Positions 25,485 through 33,002 of a stretch of DNA of 64,000 nucleotides are shown here, one piece after another. The stretch spans positions 105,407-169,406 of the forward strand of contig JAIOZY010000004.1 of assembly GCA_021740385.1 (NCBI GenBank). Reading direction: 5' to 3'. The position numbers and the translations under genes were made by a program. The DNA comes from Prolixibacteraceae bacterium (GTDB lineage Bacteria; Bacteroidota; Bacteroidia; Bacteroidales; Prolixibacteraceae). The notes beneath the pieces are model-generated. The model was not told where the DNA came from, made no database searches, and was given only the letters and a program-made list of their open reading frames with translations. How positions within the stretch are numbered: the stretch's first letter is position 1; the number at the start of each line of letters is the position of its first letter.

Positions 25485-26784
25485 GGAACAAATTTTACTG
25501 AATATTGAGCAAAAAAAGATACACCTTGGCATAATTGGCCTGGGTTATGTTGGTTTGCCGCTGGCCGTTACCTTTGCCGGCGAAGGTGTCAGTGTAACCG
25601 GGTTCGATAATTCAGCAGAAAGGGTTTGGGCAGTCAATTCGGGAAGTAATTACATTTCAGATATTGATGATGAACTTTTTTCGGAGCTTGTTCAATCGGG
25701 TAAATTAAATGCATCGGACAATTTTGGCGGCCTCAATAATTGCGATGCCATAATTATTTGTGTGCCTACCCCGCTCGATCGTTTTAAAAAGCCCGACACC
25801 TCGTATATTGAAAATGCCTGTAGTGAAATTGCACGCTACATGAAACCCGGCACGTTTATTTGTCTCGAGAGCACAACATACCCGACTACTACCGAAGACC
25901 TGATCCTTCCGCTTATTGAAAATGAATCGGGCTTAAAGCACGGCAGCGAATTCTGGCTGGCTTTTTCGCCCGAGCGGGTCGATCCGGGCAATAAGCTGTA
26001 CAACACGCAAAACACCCCGAAAATTATCGGTGCTTTAACACCCGATGGCCTCGAAATAGGGGAGGCGGTTTATGGCATTGCCATCGAAAATATTCATCCC
26101 GTTAGCTCTCCCCGTGTTGCCGAAATGGTAAAAATTCTTGAGAATACCTATCGTCTGGTTAACATTAGCATGATAAATGAAATGGCGCTGCTCTGCGGTA
26201 AAATGGATATCGACATTTGGGAAGTAATTGAAGCTGCAGGCACAAAACCGTTCGGCTTTCAGGCTTTTTCCCCGGGTCCCGGCATTGGTGGCCACTGCAT
26301 ACCCCTCGACCCTTTTTACCTCGAATACATTGCAAAAAAGTACAATTTCGACCTGAGCATGATCCATACAGCCGGCCACATTGATATGATGATGCCCCAC
26401 CGGATGACCATTAAAATCAATTCGGCATTAAACCGCGTGAAAAAGCCGGTTAACGGCAGCAACATCCTTTTCCTTGGCGTGGCTTATAAACCCAACATAA
26501 ACGATGCACGCGAATCGCCGGCACTCAAAATTATTGATGAAGTGGAAGCCAAAGGGGGCAAGGTATCGTATCACGATCCGTTTATTCCGGAGGTTGTTAC
26601 ATCCAACGGGTTAACGTTGAGTAGTGTCGAATTGAATGAATCAACATTGAAAAAAAACGATTGCGTGGTAATTACCACAAACCACGATGTTTTCGATCCC
26701 GGCTTTATACTGAAACATTCGGCGCTGATTGTGGATTTGAGAAATTTGATAAAAGAGAAATCAGAAAAAGTATATAAGTTATAA
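25474..26784 (+). CDS. wbpA: WbpA-like UDP-N-acetylglucosamine 6-dehydrogenase
   Basis: A 436-residue nucleotide-sugar dehydrogenase. An NAD-binding GLGYVGLPLAVTFA motif lies near residue 22, and the middle domain and catalytic cysteine in GPGIGGHCIPLDPFYL are in place. The C-terminal UDP-binding domain includes ILFLGVAYKPNINDARESPAL. It oxidises C6 of UDP-GlcNAc twice to the uronic acid, the first step of the diacetamido-uronate pathway. The other three enzymes of that route are encoded within 5 kb, which favours this role over UDP-ManNAc or UDP-glucose dehydrogenase. The start codon is inside the wbpD gene (11 bp overlap). Confidence 0.93.
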   Translation: MDHKEQILLNIEQKKIHLGIIGLGYVGLPLAVTFAGEGVSVTGFDNSAERVWAVNSGSNYISDIDDELFSELVQSGKLNASDNFGGLNNCDAIIICVPTPLDRFKKPDTSYIENACSEIARYMKPGTFICLESTTYPTTTEDLILPLIENESGLKHGSEFWLAFSPERVDPGNKLYNTQNTPKIIGALTPDGLEIGEAVYGIAIENIHPVSSPRVAEMVKILENTYRLVNISMINEMALLCGKMDIDIWEVIEAAGTKPFGFQAFSPGPGIGGHCIPLDPFYLEYIAKKYNFDLSMIHTAGHIDMMMPHRMTIKINSALNRVKKPVNGSNILFLGVAYKPNINDARESPALKIIDEVEAKGGKVSYHDPFIPEVVTSNGLTLSSVELNESTLKKNDCVVITTNHDVFDPGFILKHSALIVDLRNLIKEKSEKVYKL

Positions 26785-26797
26785 AAGCCTCCCCCTG

Positions 26798-26953
26798 CCC
26801 CTCCTAAGGAGGGGAGAAGGAATGGTTCAATAGAAAAGCATGAAAATATACTGAAGAATTTTGAATTGGGAAAATGTAACAGAACTTTGCGCATTCCCGC
26901 CTTTGCGGAGAATTATTGTTGCGTATTATTATTTACCTTAGCGTCTTAGCGGT
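26798..26953. repeat. Intergenic hairpin and partial AACCGCAGAG-family repeat
   Basis: This wbpA-wbpB gap (180 bp) holds two elements. At 26798-26814, CCCCTCC-TAA-GGAGGGG is a strong GC-rich hairpin of a kind often scattered in Bacteroidota genomes. At 26884-26953 only right-arm-like units remain (CTTTGCGCATT..., CCTTTGCGGAGAAT, then CCTTAGCGTCTTAGCGGT), matching the repeats that flank the GxxExxY gene. The second may be the scar of a lost cassette. Neither has a U-run that would make it an ordinary terminator. Confidence 0.7.
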
Positions 26954-26964
26954 ATTAAATTGTT

Positions 26965-27909
26965 ATGAAAAATTTTGCATTGATAGGGGCTGCCGGCTTT
27001 GTGGCCGAACGTCATTTAAAAGCCATAAAAGAAACAGGTAACCGGGTTGTTGTTGCTTCCGACAAGTTCGATGTGATGGGGCGAATGGACAGCTATTTTC
27101 CCGATGCCGATTTTTTTACCGATTTTAACCAGTTTACCGATTTTGTACAACAACGGCAAAAATCAAACAGCCGCCTTGATTATTGCAGCATCTGTTCACC
27201 CAACTATCTTCATAAAGGCCACATTGCATTTTCACTAAACAACTCAATGCATGCCATTTGTGAAAAACCCCTTGTGATTTATCCCGAAGAAATTGAAGAA
27301 CTGAAAAAAGTTGAAGGATCAACGGGAAATAAAGTGTTTACCATTCTGCAACTCAGGCACCATCCGGTTATTGTTGCACTGAAAGAAAAAATGGATTCTC
27401 AATCTTCTGAAAAAAAATACGACATCGATTTAACATACATCACCTCCCGTGGAAAATGGTATTTTAAAAGCTGGAAAGGCGATGTGACAAAGTCGGGGGG
27501 TGTTGTTGCCAACATCGGCATTCATTTTTTCGATATGCTGATGTGGATATTTGGAGCGGTTAAGCAAAGTGCCGTGCACATGTATGCGCCGCACAAGGCC
27601 TCGGGTTTTTTGGAGCTCGAAAAAGCCCGTGTTCGCTGGTTCCTAAGCCTCGACTATGATGACATCCCCGATCATGCAAAAAGGCAACGCTCACGAACCT
27701 ACCGCAGTATTGTTGTTGATAACCAGGAGGTTGAGTTTAGCGAAGGTTTTACCAATTTGCACACAACGAGTTATTCGAAAATACTGTCAGGTGATGGCTT
27801 TGGTATAGATGAAGCTACGCCCGGTATTTTACTTGCCCATAGAATCAGGAACTCGGCTGTTTCTCCTCTTCCGGCTCAGCATCATCCTTTCCTTTCGCGG
27901 CAGGGGTAG
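26965..27909 (+). CDS. wbpB: WbpB-like UDP-GlcNAcA 3-dehydrogenase (Gfo/Idh/MocA family)
   Basis: A 314-residue NAD-dependent oxidoreductase starting MKNFALIGAAGFVAERHLKA (Rossmann motif), with the catalytic-lysine motif ICEKPLV near residue 100 and a WbpB-type ending (IRNSAVSPLPAQHHPFL). WbpB oxidises C3 of UDP-N-acetylglucosaminuronate, with WbpE then adding the amino group in a coupled reaction. The 3' end overlaps the convergent 117-residue gene on the minus strand by 65 bp, an unusually long convergent overlap, but the C-terminus looks intact. No WbpI-type epimerase is seen, so the product would stay in the gluco configuration unless the epimerase is elsewhere. Confidence 0.91.
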   Translation: MKNFALIGAAGFVAERHLKAIKETGNRVVVASDKFDVMGRMDSYFPDADFFTDFNQFTDFVQQRQKSNSRLDYCSICSPNYLHKGHIAFSLNNSMHAICEKPLVIYPEEIEELKKVEGSTGNKVFTILQLRHHPVIVALKEKMDSQSSEKKYDIDLTYITSRGKWYFKSWKGDVTKSGGVVANIGIHFFDMLMWIFGAVKQSAVHMYAPHKASGFLELEKARVRWFLSLDYDDIPDHAKRQRSRTYRSIVVDNQEVEFSEGFTNLHTTSYSKILSGDGFGIDEATPGILLAHRIRNSAVSPLPAQHHPFLSRQG

Positions 27910-28198
27910 GTGTTTCAGGAACCAGTTTGTAAAGTTTGTCGTAAAATTTCTTCAGTCCTGCTGTAAAGTCTTTACGCAATTTTGCATAGTGATTTTTTAC
28001 CTGTTTGGGGTCCTTTTCATTTTCGGGGTTATTGGCCCTTTGAACCATTTCGTTGTGGAAAACGGCAATTTCGTTAATGAGTTTCAGCGCTTTTTGTTTC
28101 CCTTTTTTATCAACCATTTCAGCTACTTCCAGTGCATCGGTAATAATATCTTCGCACAGGTACCTGATCTCTTTTTTTAAATCTTTAATGTTTGCCAT
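27845..28198 (-). CDS. Conserved hypothetical protein, helical with acidic Pro/Ala tail
   Basis: A 117-residue, mainly alpha-helical, charged protein (MANIKDLKKEIRYLCEDIIT...). Residues of about 1-95 can form three long helices; the end (TPTPAAKGKDDAEPEEEKQ) is disordered and acidic. No signal peptide or membrane segment, so cytoplasmic. I do not recognise a named family, although the composition resembles short uncharacterised Bacteroidota proteins. It lies 24 bp behind the Ig-like lipoprotein on the same strand, so it may be co-transcribed, and its 3' end overlaps wbpB by 65 bp. Confidence 0.7.
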   Translation of the reverse strand: MANIKDLKKEIRYLCEDIITDALEVAEMVDKKGKQKALKLINEIAVFHNEMVQRANNPENEKDPKQVKNHYAKLRKDFTAGLKKFYDKLYKLVPETPTPAAKGKDDAEPEEEKQPSS

Positions 28199-28222
28199 AA
28201 TGTAATTTTTTTCTGAAGTTAA

Positions 28223-30109
28223 TTATTTTTTCTTTTCGTCCCCGGCTTTGTTAACTTCTTTTGGAAGAATTATATCCGGGTTTATTTCCCAGTTTTCTTT
28301 TATTTCCCAGTTCGATTTTACCTCAATTTCTTTATTGAAATAGTAAATACGTTCGGGCTGCATACCTTCTTCGTAATTGCCCGTATCCCATTCCCCGTTT
28401 CCGTTGCGGTCAACAATCAGTTTTATCAGGTATTTCCCCGGGTTTAAATAGTCCAATACAACGTTTTCTTCCCCGGGTTGCATAACGCTTTTTTCAACAA
28501 GTGGTTCATCTTTAGCACTTTTTAAAAGCAGAATAATTGCCGGGTTGCTGATGCCTTTTATGTTGAGAAAAATTGAACCGTAATAATCGGCAGCCCGGGT
28601 TGTAAATACTTCTTCAACAGCAAGGTTATGAAAGCCCGTAAGGGTTTTTACAGCCCCCGAATCGATTGTTAGCCTGTAGGTGGTTTCGCTTTCGGGTTTA
28701 TAGTCCAGGTTTACGAGACGTTTTTTGCCGGCGTTTTCTATCCGCTCAAAAGCAATTGTTTCATACGTTGAATCGGTTATTGCTTTTTCCAGTTTAATTT
28801 TCTCAGTTTCGAACGCAGCCAAAGGCGAAGTGGCTTCGAGTATGATGTTTTTGTTCAGGTCGAAATTCTTTCGTGAAAGGTTTGACTTAAAATCAAAGGT
28901 GTTTTTCACATCCTGCAGGGTGTCTCGGGGCGCTATACGTTTTTTATCGTCTCCTTTAAAAACCAGGCTTAGGGTATCGGATGTTGCAACCGGTTGCCCA
29001 AGGGTATCGGTTATAAAATACGTTGCGGCCAGTGTTAGCGTATCGATGGTTGCGGCAAGCGAGTCGGTTATCCAAAGCATTACACTGTCGCGCCGATGGC
29101 CGAATTCGGTGTAATGGGGAATTTGGTTTTCGCCGGGTACCAGTTGTTTCGGGTATTTAGCAACATCAGGTGGCAAAACGTCAACCCTGAACGAGTCGCT
29201 CAGGGGTTCATTAAAAACCAACAGGCACCGGTCGTTTTCGGGCCTTGATGATGAAATAAGATATTGATCGTAAAAGGCTTCCAAAAACAATACCATATAC
29301 TGTTCTTCAGGTGAAAACTCAGTATATCCTGCCGAAACGATCGTATCTTTTCCGGAAATCAGTGTGTCGGGCTGGTTAATGAATGTTGCTTCGGGTTTTA
29401 ATACCGAATCGGCAAAAGCAATTTGTTCTGTTTTTTGTGAGAAATAGAGGTTTTTGTCTTCATCGGTAAGGGCAAAAAGCCGGTATTCGCCGGCAGGAAG
29501 GTTGTTGAAAAGGTAATACCCTTTTTCGTTTGTTTTGGCAATAAAATCGGGTCGTGTTGTAGTAAAGAGTGAGTCGTTAAGCCGGTTATAGAGCGTAACC
29601 GTAACACTTGCCTGGGGGCTTAAGTTTTGTGCATCGAGCACATAGCCACTAATGCGCAAGGTATCGATCATTTCGGATGTGGAAAAAACAAGTCTGAGGC
29701 TTTCAATTTTATTTCCCTCGTTATAATCTTTAATGGCATCCTGAAAGTCGAAAGCATAAGTACGGTTTGGCAGCAGCTCTTCATCGAGTTTAACAATGAC
29801 GGATTTTCCGCGTATCGAAACGTCCGGTTTTTTTTCCAGCGGGGGAGAAATGACAAGCTTTTCATTCATGTTGTCGGCTGAAATGTATTCATCAAATGAT
29901 ATTTCGAAATGATTGCTGGTGTAGTTTGTCTCAAAAGGGGCCGGTTCGCTTAAAACGACAACGGGAGGTATTGTGTCGCGCGGCCCGCCCGAAGGGCCTT
30001 GTCCCTGGTTGGCGCACGATGTTGACAGTACCGTCATGGAAACAATTCCTCCAAGAAACCCTAAAAAGAAAACGACACCTGAAATTTTTTTAGCAGCCGG
30101 TATTTTCAT
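28223..30109 (-). CDS. Lipoprotein with N-terminal bacterial Ig-like domain
   Basis: A 628-residue exported protein. The signal sequence ends in a lipobox with Cys32 (VLSTSC), followed by the ANQGQGPSGGPRDTIPPVV stretch that is a hallmark of this Bacteroidota family. Residues of about 45-145 form an Ig-like (Big_5/SbsA-type) domain (FEISFDEYISADN ... NRTYAFDFQDAIKDYNEGN). A carboxypeptidase-regulatory/SdrD-B-like region follows at about 150-240 (YVLDAQNLSPQASVTVTLYN), then beta-rich repeats to the end. Probably anchored in the outer membrane. Function unknown. Confidence 0.87.
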   Translation of the reverse strand: MKIPAAKKISGVVFFLGFLGGIVSMTVLSTSCANQGQGPSGGPRDTIPPVVVLSEPAPFETNYTSNHFEISFDEYISADNMNEKLVISPPLEKKPDVSIRGKSVIVKLDEELLPNRTYAFDFQDAIKDYNEGNKIESLRLVFSTSEMIDTLRISGYVLDAQNLSPQASVTVTLYNRLNDSLFTTTRPDFIAKTNEKGYYLFNNLPAGEYRLFALTDEDKNLYFSQKTEQIAFADSVLKPEATFINQPDTLISGKDTIVSAGYTEFSPEEQYMVLFLEAFYDQYLISSSRPENDRCLLVFNEPLSDSFRVDVLPPDVAKYPKQLVPGENQIPHYTEFGHRRDSVMLWITDSLAATIDTLTLAATYFITDTLGQPVATSDTLSLVFKGDDKKRIAPRDTLQDVKNTFDFKSNLSRKNFDLNKNIILEATSPLAAFETEKIKLEKAITDSTYETIAFERIENAGKKRLVNLDYKPESETTYRLTIDSGAVKTLTGFHNLAVEEVFTTRAADYYGSIFLNIKGISNPAIILLLKSAKDEPLVEKSVMQPGEENVVLDYLNPGKYLIKLIVDRNGNGEWDTGNYEEGMQPERIYYFNKEIEVKSNWEIKENWEINPDIILPKEVNKAGDEKKK

Positions 30110-30295
30110 CTGTTTGAAATTTTTGGTTTTCTGAAAATGAAGAAACTAAAAATTTCTTCACATTCAGGAACTCCCGATGAATCGGAGATCAGCGTCAGCT
30201 AATTTTAATCATTTTCGTGTGTTTATTTTAAAATGTAAAAATTGATTAGCACGATTTCGCTAAGCTCAATTCATGGTCGTTTTATTAAATATCAA

Positions 30296-32671
30296 TTAAT
30301 TTAAAAAGAAATCGTCGTACAGGTCATTCTGGTTTTGAACGGGATCCATTTTATCACCACAGTCAAGGTCGATGTTGAAGTTTTCGGGTTTTTCGAATTC
30401 AAAATCCTGCGTGTAATTAAGTGTACTGTCGGCAAAAATTTTCTTAAAAAAACGTCCAAAAACCGGAAGTGCCATGTTTGCCCCCTGCCCCCGTGTAATG
30501 TCTTCAAAGTGGATGCTACGGTAATTGGCACCTGTCCAAACGCCGGCAACCAAATTTGGTGTAAAGCCCACAAACCAACCGTCGCTTTGGTTTTGGGTGG
30601 TGCCGGTTTTGCCGGCAAAAGGCGCAGTAAATCCGCCGTATTCTTCGTACGTGTCGTAATTCAGCCTGAGCCGTATTCCCGAACCTTCGCTTACAACATT
30701 TTGCAGCAGGTTTATCATGAGGTATGCCGTATGTTCATCAACGGCATCGTGCCTTTGTGGGCGGAAAGTTGAAAGTACATTCCCGTTGTTGTCTTCTATG
30801 CGGGTTACAACAAGGGGAGTTGTGTAAATGCCTTTATTAGCGTAAACACTGTAGGCGGCAATCATTTCGTACAGGGTAATTTCTGCCGTGCCCAAAAACA
30901 TTGAGGGAACTGCCGGTACTGTGCTGTAAATGCCCATGCGTTGCATCACTTCGCGCATTGCTTCCGGGTTAAAGTGTTTCATAACCCAGGCCGAAACCTG
31001 GTTTACCGAATTGGCCAGCCCCCAGCGCAGGGTAACCATTTTCCCGTCGTATTGGGTCGAACTTGAGTTTTTAGCCGTCCAGGTATCACCGTTTTCAAGA
31101 ATGAATGTTTGTTCAACATTGGGTACCATTTTACAGGGTGTCATGCCGTTTTGCATAGCCAGGGTATACAGGAAGGGTTTGCAGGTCGATCCCACCTGCC
31201 GTTTGTAAGTTGACGAGCGTACCATGTCAATTTCGGTAAACCCGTAGGCCGAGCCGCCAACCCATACTTTAACCTCGCCGGTTTTGGGATTCATGGCCAT
31301 GAATGATGAGCTCAGGTTTTTTAAATAATACTTTATCGAGTCGAGCGGCGACATGATGGTATCGCGGTACCCTTCCCAGGTATAAACTTTAAGGGTATCG
31401 GGCTGTTCAAATGCTTTCATGATTTGTTTTTCGTTCATGCCTTTGCTTTTGTAAGTACGGTAACGTCCGCTTCGTGCAATTTCAGTAAAAAGCAAACGCT
31501 TTACCTGTCCGGCTGTAAGGTCGTTTGAAAACGGGGGGTTATTAAAATTCTTCACATGTGCATCGAGTTGTGGCTGAAGGAATTTCAGGTGGGTTTCAAC
31601 GGCTTCTTCAGCGTATTCCTGCATGCGTGAGTCGATGGTTGTATAAATTTTCAGCCCGTCTTTGTAAAGGTCGTAGGGTTCTCCGGTGGGTTTAATGTTT
31701 TTGTTGCACCAGCCAAAAAGTGGATCGGTATGCCAGGCAGTCGAGTCTTCAATGTATTTCTGTAACGAGCGGTTGCTGTTACCGTACTCCGAACGTTCGG
31801 GTTTTGATGCAACCATTGTCCGCTCAAGGTATTTTCTGAAATAGGGGGCAATTCCTTTTTTTAGCCCGCTCCGTTGAAAATCGAGCTTGATGGGTTTCAC
31901 CTTTGTTGTGTCGAATTGTGTGCGGTTAATGTACCTGTTTTTCAACATTTGTTTTAAAACCACGTTACGTCGCTGTATAGCCCGCTCTTCATAACGTGTG
32001 GGGTTGTATAGGTAGGGGCTTTTTAGCATGCCAATGAGCAGGGCAGCCTGGTTGAGGGTGAGCGAATCGGGGGTTGTATTAAAATACGTTTTTGCAGCTA
32101 CTTCAATGCCAAAAGCACCAAAAATAAATTCAAATTTATTCAGGTACATGGTTATGATTTCTTCTTTTGTGTATCTTTTTTCCAGTTTAACGGCAATTAC
32201 CCATTCCCTGAATTTACGTATTACAAGCCTGATACCCCTGTTACTTTCGCGTGGAAACAGCAACTTGGCAAGTTGTTGTGAAATGGTGCTTCCACCACCC
32301 GATCCTGTATCCCGGGTGATAACCCCTTTAACTACCCGTAAAAGGCCGCGAAAATCAATACCCGAGTGTTTATAAAACCGTTCATCCTCGGTTGCTATGA
32401 GGGCATTTACCAGGTTGGGGCTTAAATCATCGAATTCTACCAGCGTACGGTTTTCGTGTTGGTAGAATTTTCCCAGCAACTCGTTGTCACCCGATATTAT
32501 TTCAGATGCAACCATGCTCTTCGGATTTTCGAGCTCTTCAAACGATGGCATAAAACCGAGTTTTCCTGCTGCAATGAAATAAAAAAACACAACGATCAGT
32601 ACAACCAGCAAACCGACCATAATCCAAAGCCCTCTGGCATATTTGCGGAAATTCTTTTTTTCGGCTTCCAT
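30296..32671 (-). CDS. Class A penicillin-binding protein (PBP1A-like transglycosylase/transpeptidase)
   Basis: A 791-residue bifunctional peptidoglycan synthase from the start at 32671 (MEAEKKNFRKYARGLWI). An ATG eight codons upstream at 32695 overlaps the promoter -7 box (32693-32700) and is rejected. One N-terminal helix is followed by a GT51 glycosyltransferase domain (ATEDERFYKHSGID, then GGGSTISQQLAK). The transpeptidase domain has the active serine in GSTCKPF, the SxN motif in NSVNQVSAWV and the KTG motif in AGKTGTTQNQSDGWF. It builds and cross-links glycan strands in the periplasm. Length agrees with Bacteroidota PBP1A. Confidence 0.96.
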   Translation of the reverse strand: MEAEKKNFRKYARGLWIMVGLLVVLIVVFFYFIAAGKLGFMPSFEELENPKSMVASEIISGDNELLGKFYQHENRTLVEFDDLSPNLVNALIATEDERFYKHSGIDFRGLLRVVKGVITRDTGSGGGSTISQQLAKLLFPRESNRGIRLVIRKFREWVIAVKLEKRYTKEEIITMYLNKFEFIFGAFGIEVAAKTYFNTTPDSLTLNQAALLIGMLKSPYLYNPTRYEERAIQRRNVVLKQMLKNRYINRTQFDTTKVKPIKLDFQRSGLKKGIAPYFRKYLERTMVASKPERSEYGNSNRSLQKYIEDSTAWHTDPLFGWCNKNIKPTGEPYDLYKDGLKIYTTIDSRMQEYAEEAVETHLKFLQPQLDAHVKNFNNPPFSNDLTAGQVKRLLFTEIARSGRYRTYKSKGMNEKQIMKAFEQPDTLKVYTWEGYRDTIMSPLDSIKYYLKNLSSSFMAMNPKTGEVKVWVGGSAYGFTEIDMVRSSTYKRQVGSTCKPFLYTLAMQNGMTPCKMVPNVEQTFILENGDTWTAKNSSSTQYDGKMVTLRWGLANSVNQVSAWVMKHFNPEAMREVMQRMGIYSTVPAVPSMFLGTAEITLYEMIAAYSVYANKGIYTTPLVVTRIEDNNGNVLSTFRPQRHDAVDEHTAYLMINLLQNVVSEGSGIRLRLNYDTYEEYGGFTAPFAGKTGTTQNQSDGWFVGFTPNLVAGVWTGANYRSIHFEDITRGQGANMALPVFGRFFKKIFADSTLNYTQDFEFEKPENFNIDLDCGDKMDPVQNQNDLYDDFFLN

Positions 32672-32692
32672 TTCTATTCCTGTAAATTTTTG

Positions 32693-32721
32693 CAAAGATA
32701 ACGAATTCTAATTGCAGGCAA
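32693..32721 (-). promoter_or_regulatory. Promoter of the class A PBP gene
   Basis: On the minus strand: TTG (32721-32719), an 18-bp spacer, then TATCTTTG (32700-32693). Both elements and the spacing fit the Bacteroidota consensus. Transcription would start near 32686, leaving a leader of about 15 nt before the ATG at 32671. This decides the start of the PBP gene. Confidence 0.65.
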
Positions 32722-33002
32722 CATTTTGTTAGTAAGCAGCAAAATGCTTTATTATTCCTTGCTGTTTTCTCACTTTTCAACTGTAAATGCTTCATAATAT
32801 TGTATGCATTTTTTCATTATTTTTCAATTTTAATAAAAATGAGATGATTAAAAATTTTGATGTTAGCGTTCGATTTTCTTTAATTTGCATTTTATTTTCT
32901 AAGAGGGAAATTATTTTTGCATTGTTTTTTAGCGAATTACAATTTTATTGATGTTTCCCCGTTAAAAGAAACTTGTTGTTTGAATTTTGAGTAAATGATT
33001 AT
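32722..33002. other. Divergent intergenic region between the PBP gene and topA
   Basis: Apart from the PBP promoter at its left edge and a candidate -7 element for topA at 32912-32919 (TATTTTTG, with TTTG at 32884-32887, 24-bp spacer), this AT-rich stretch holds no gene, RNA or repeat that I can recognise. If the element is used, topA has an 80-nt leader. Confidence 0.45.

Noticed and set aside
26798..26814. GC-rich hairpin after wbpA considered a terminator.
   Set aside because: No T run follows on either strand, and this type of element is known as a dispersed repeat in the phylum.
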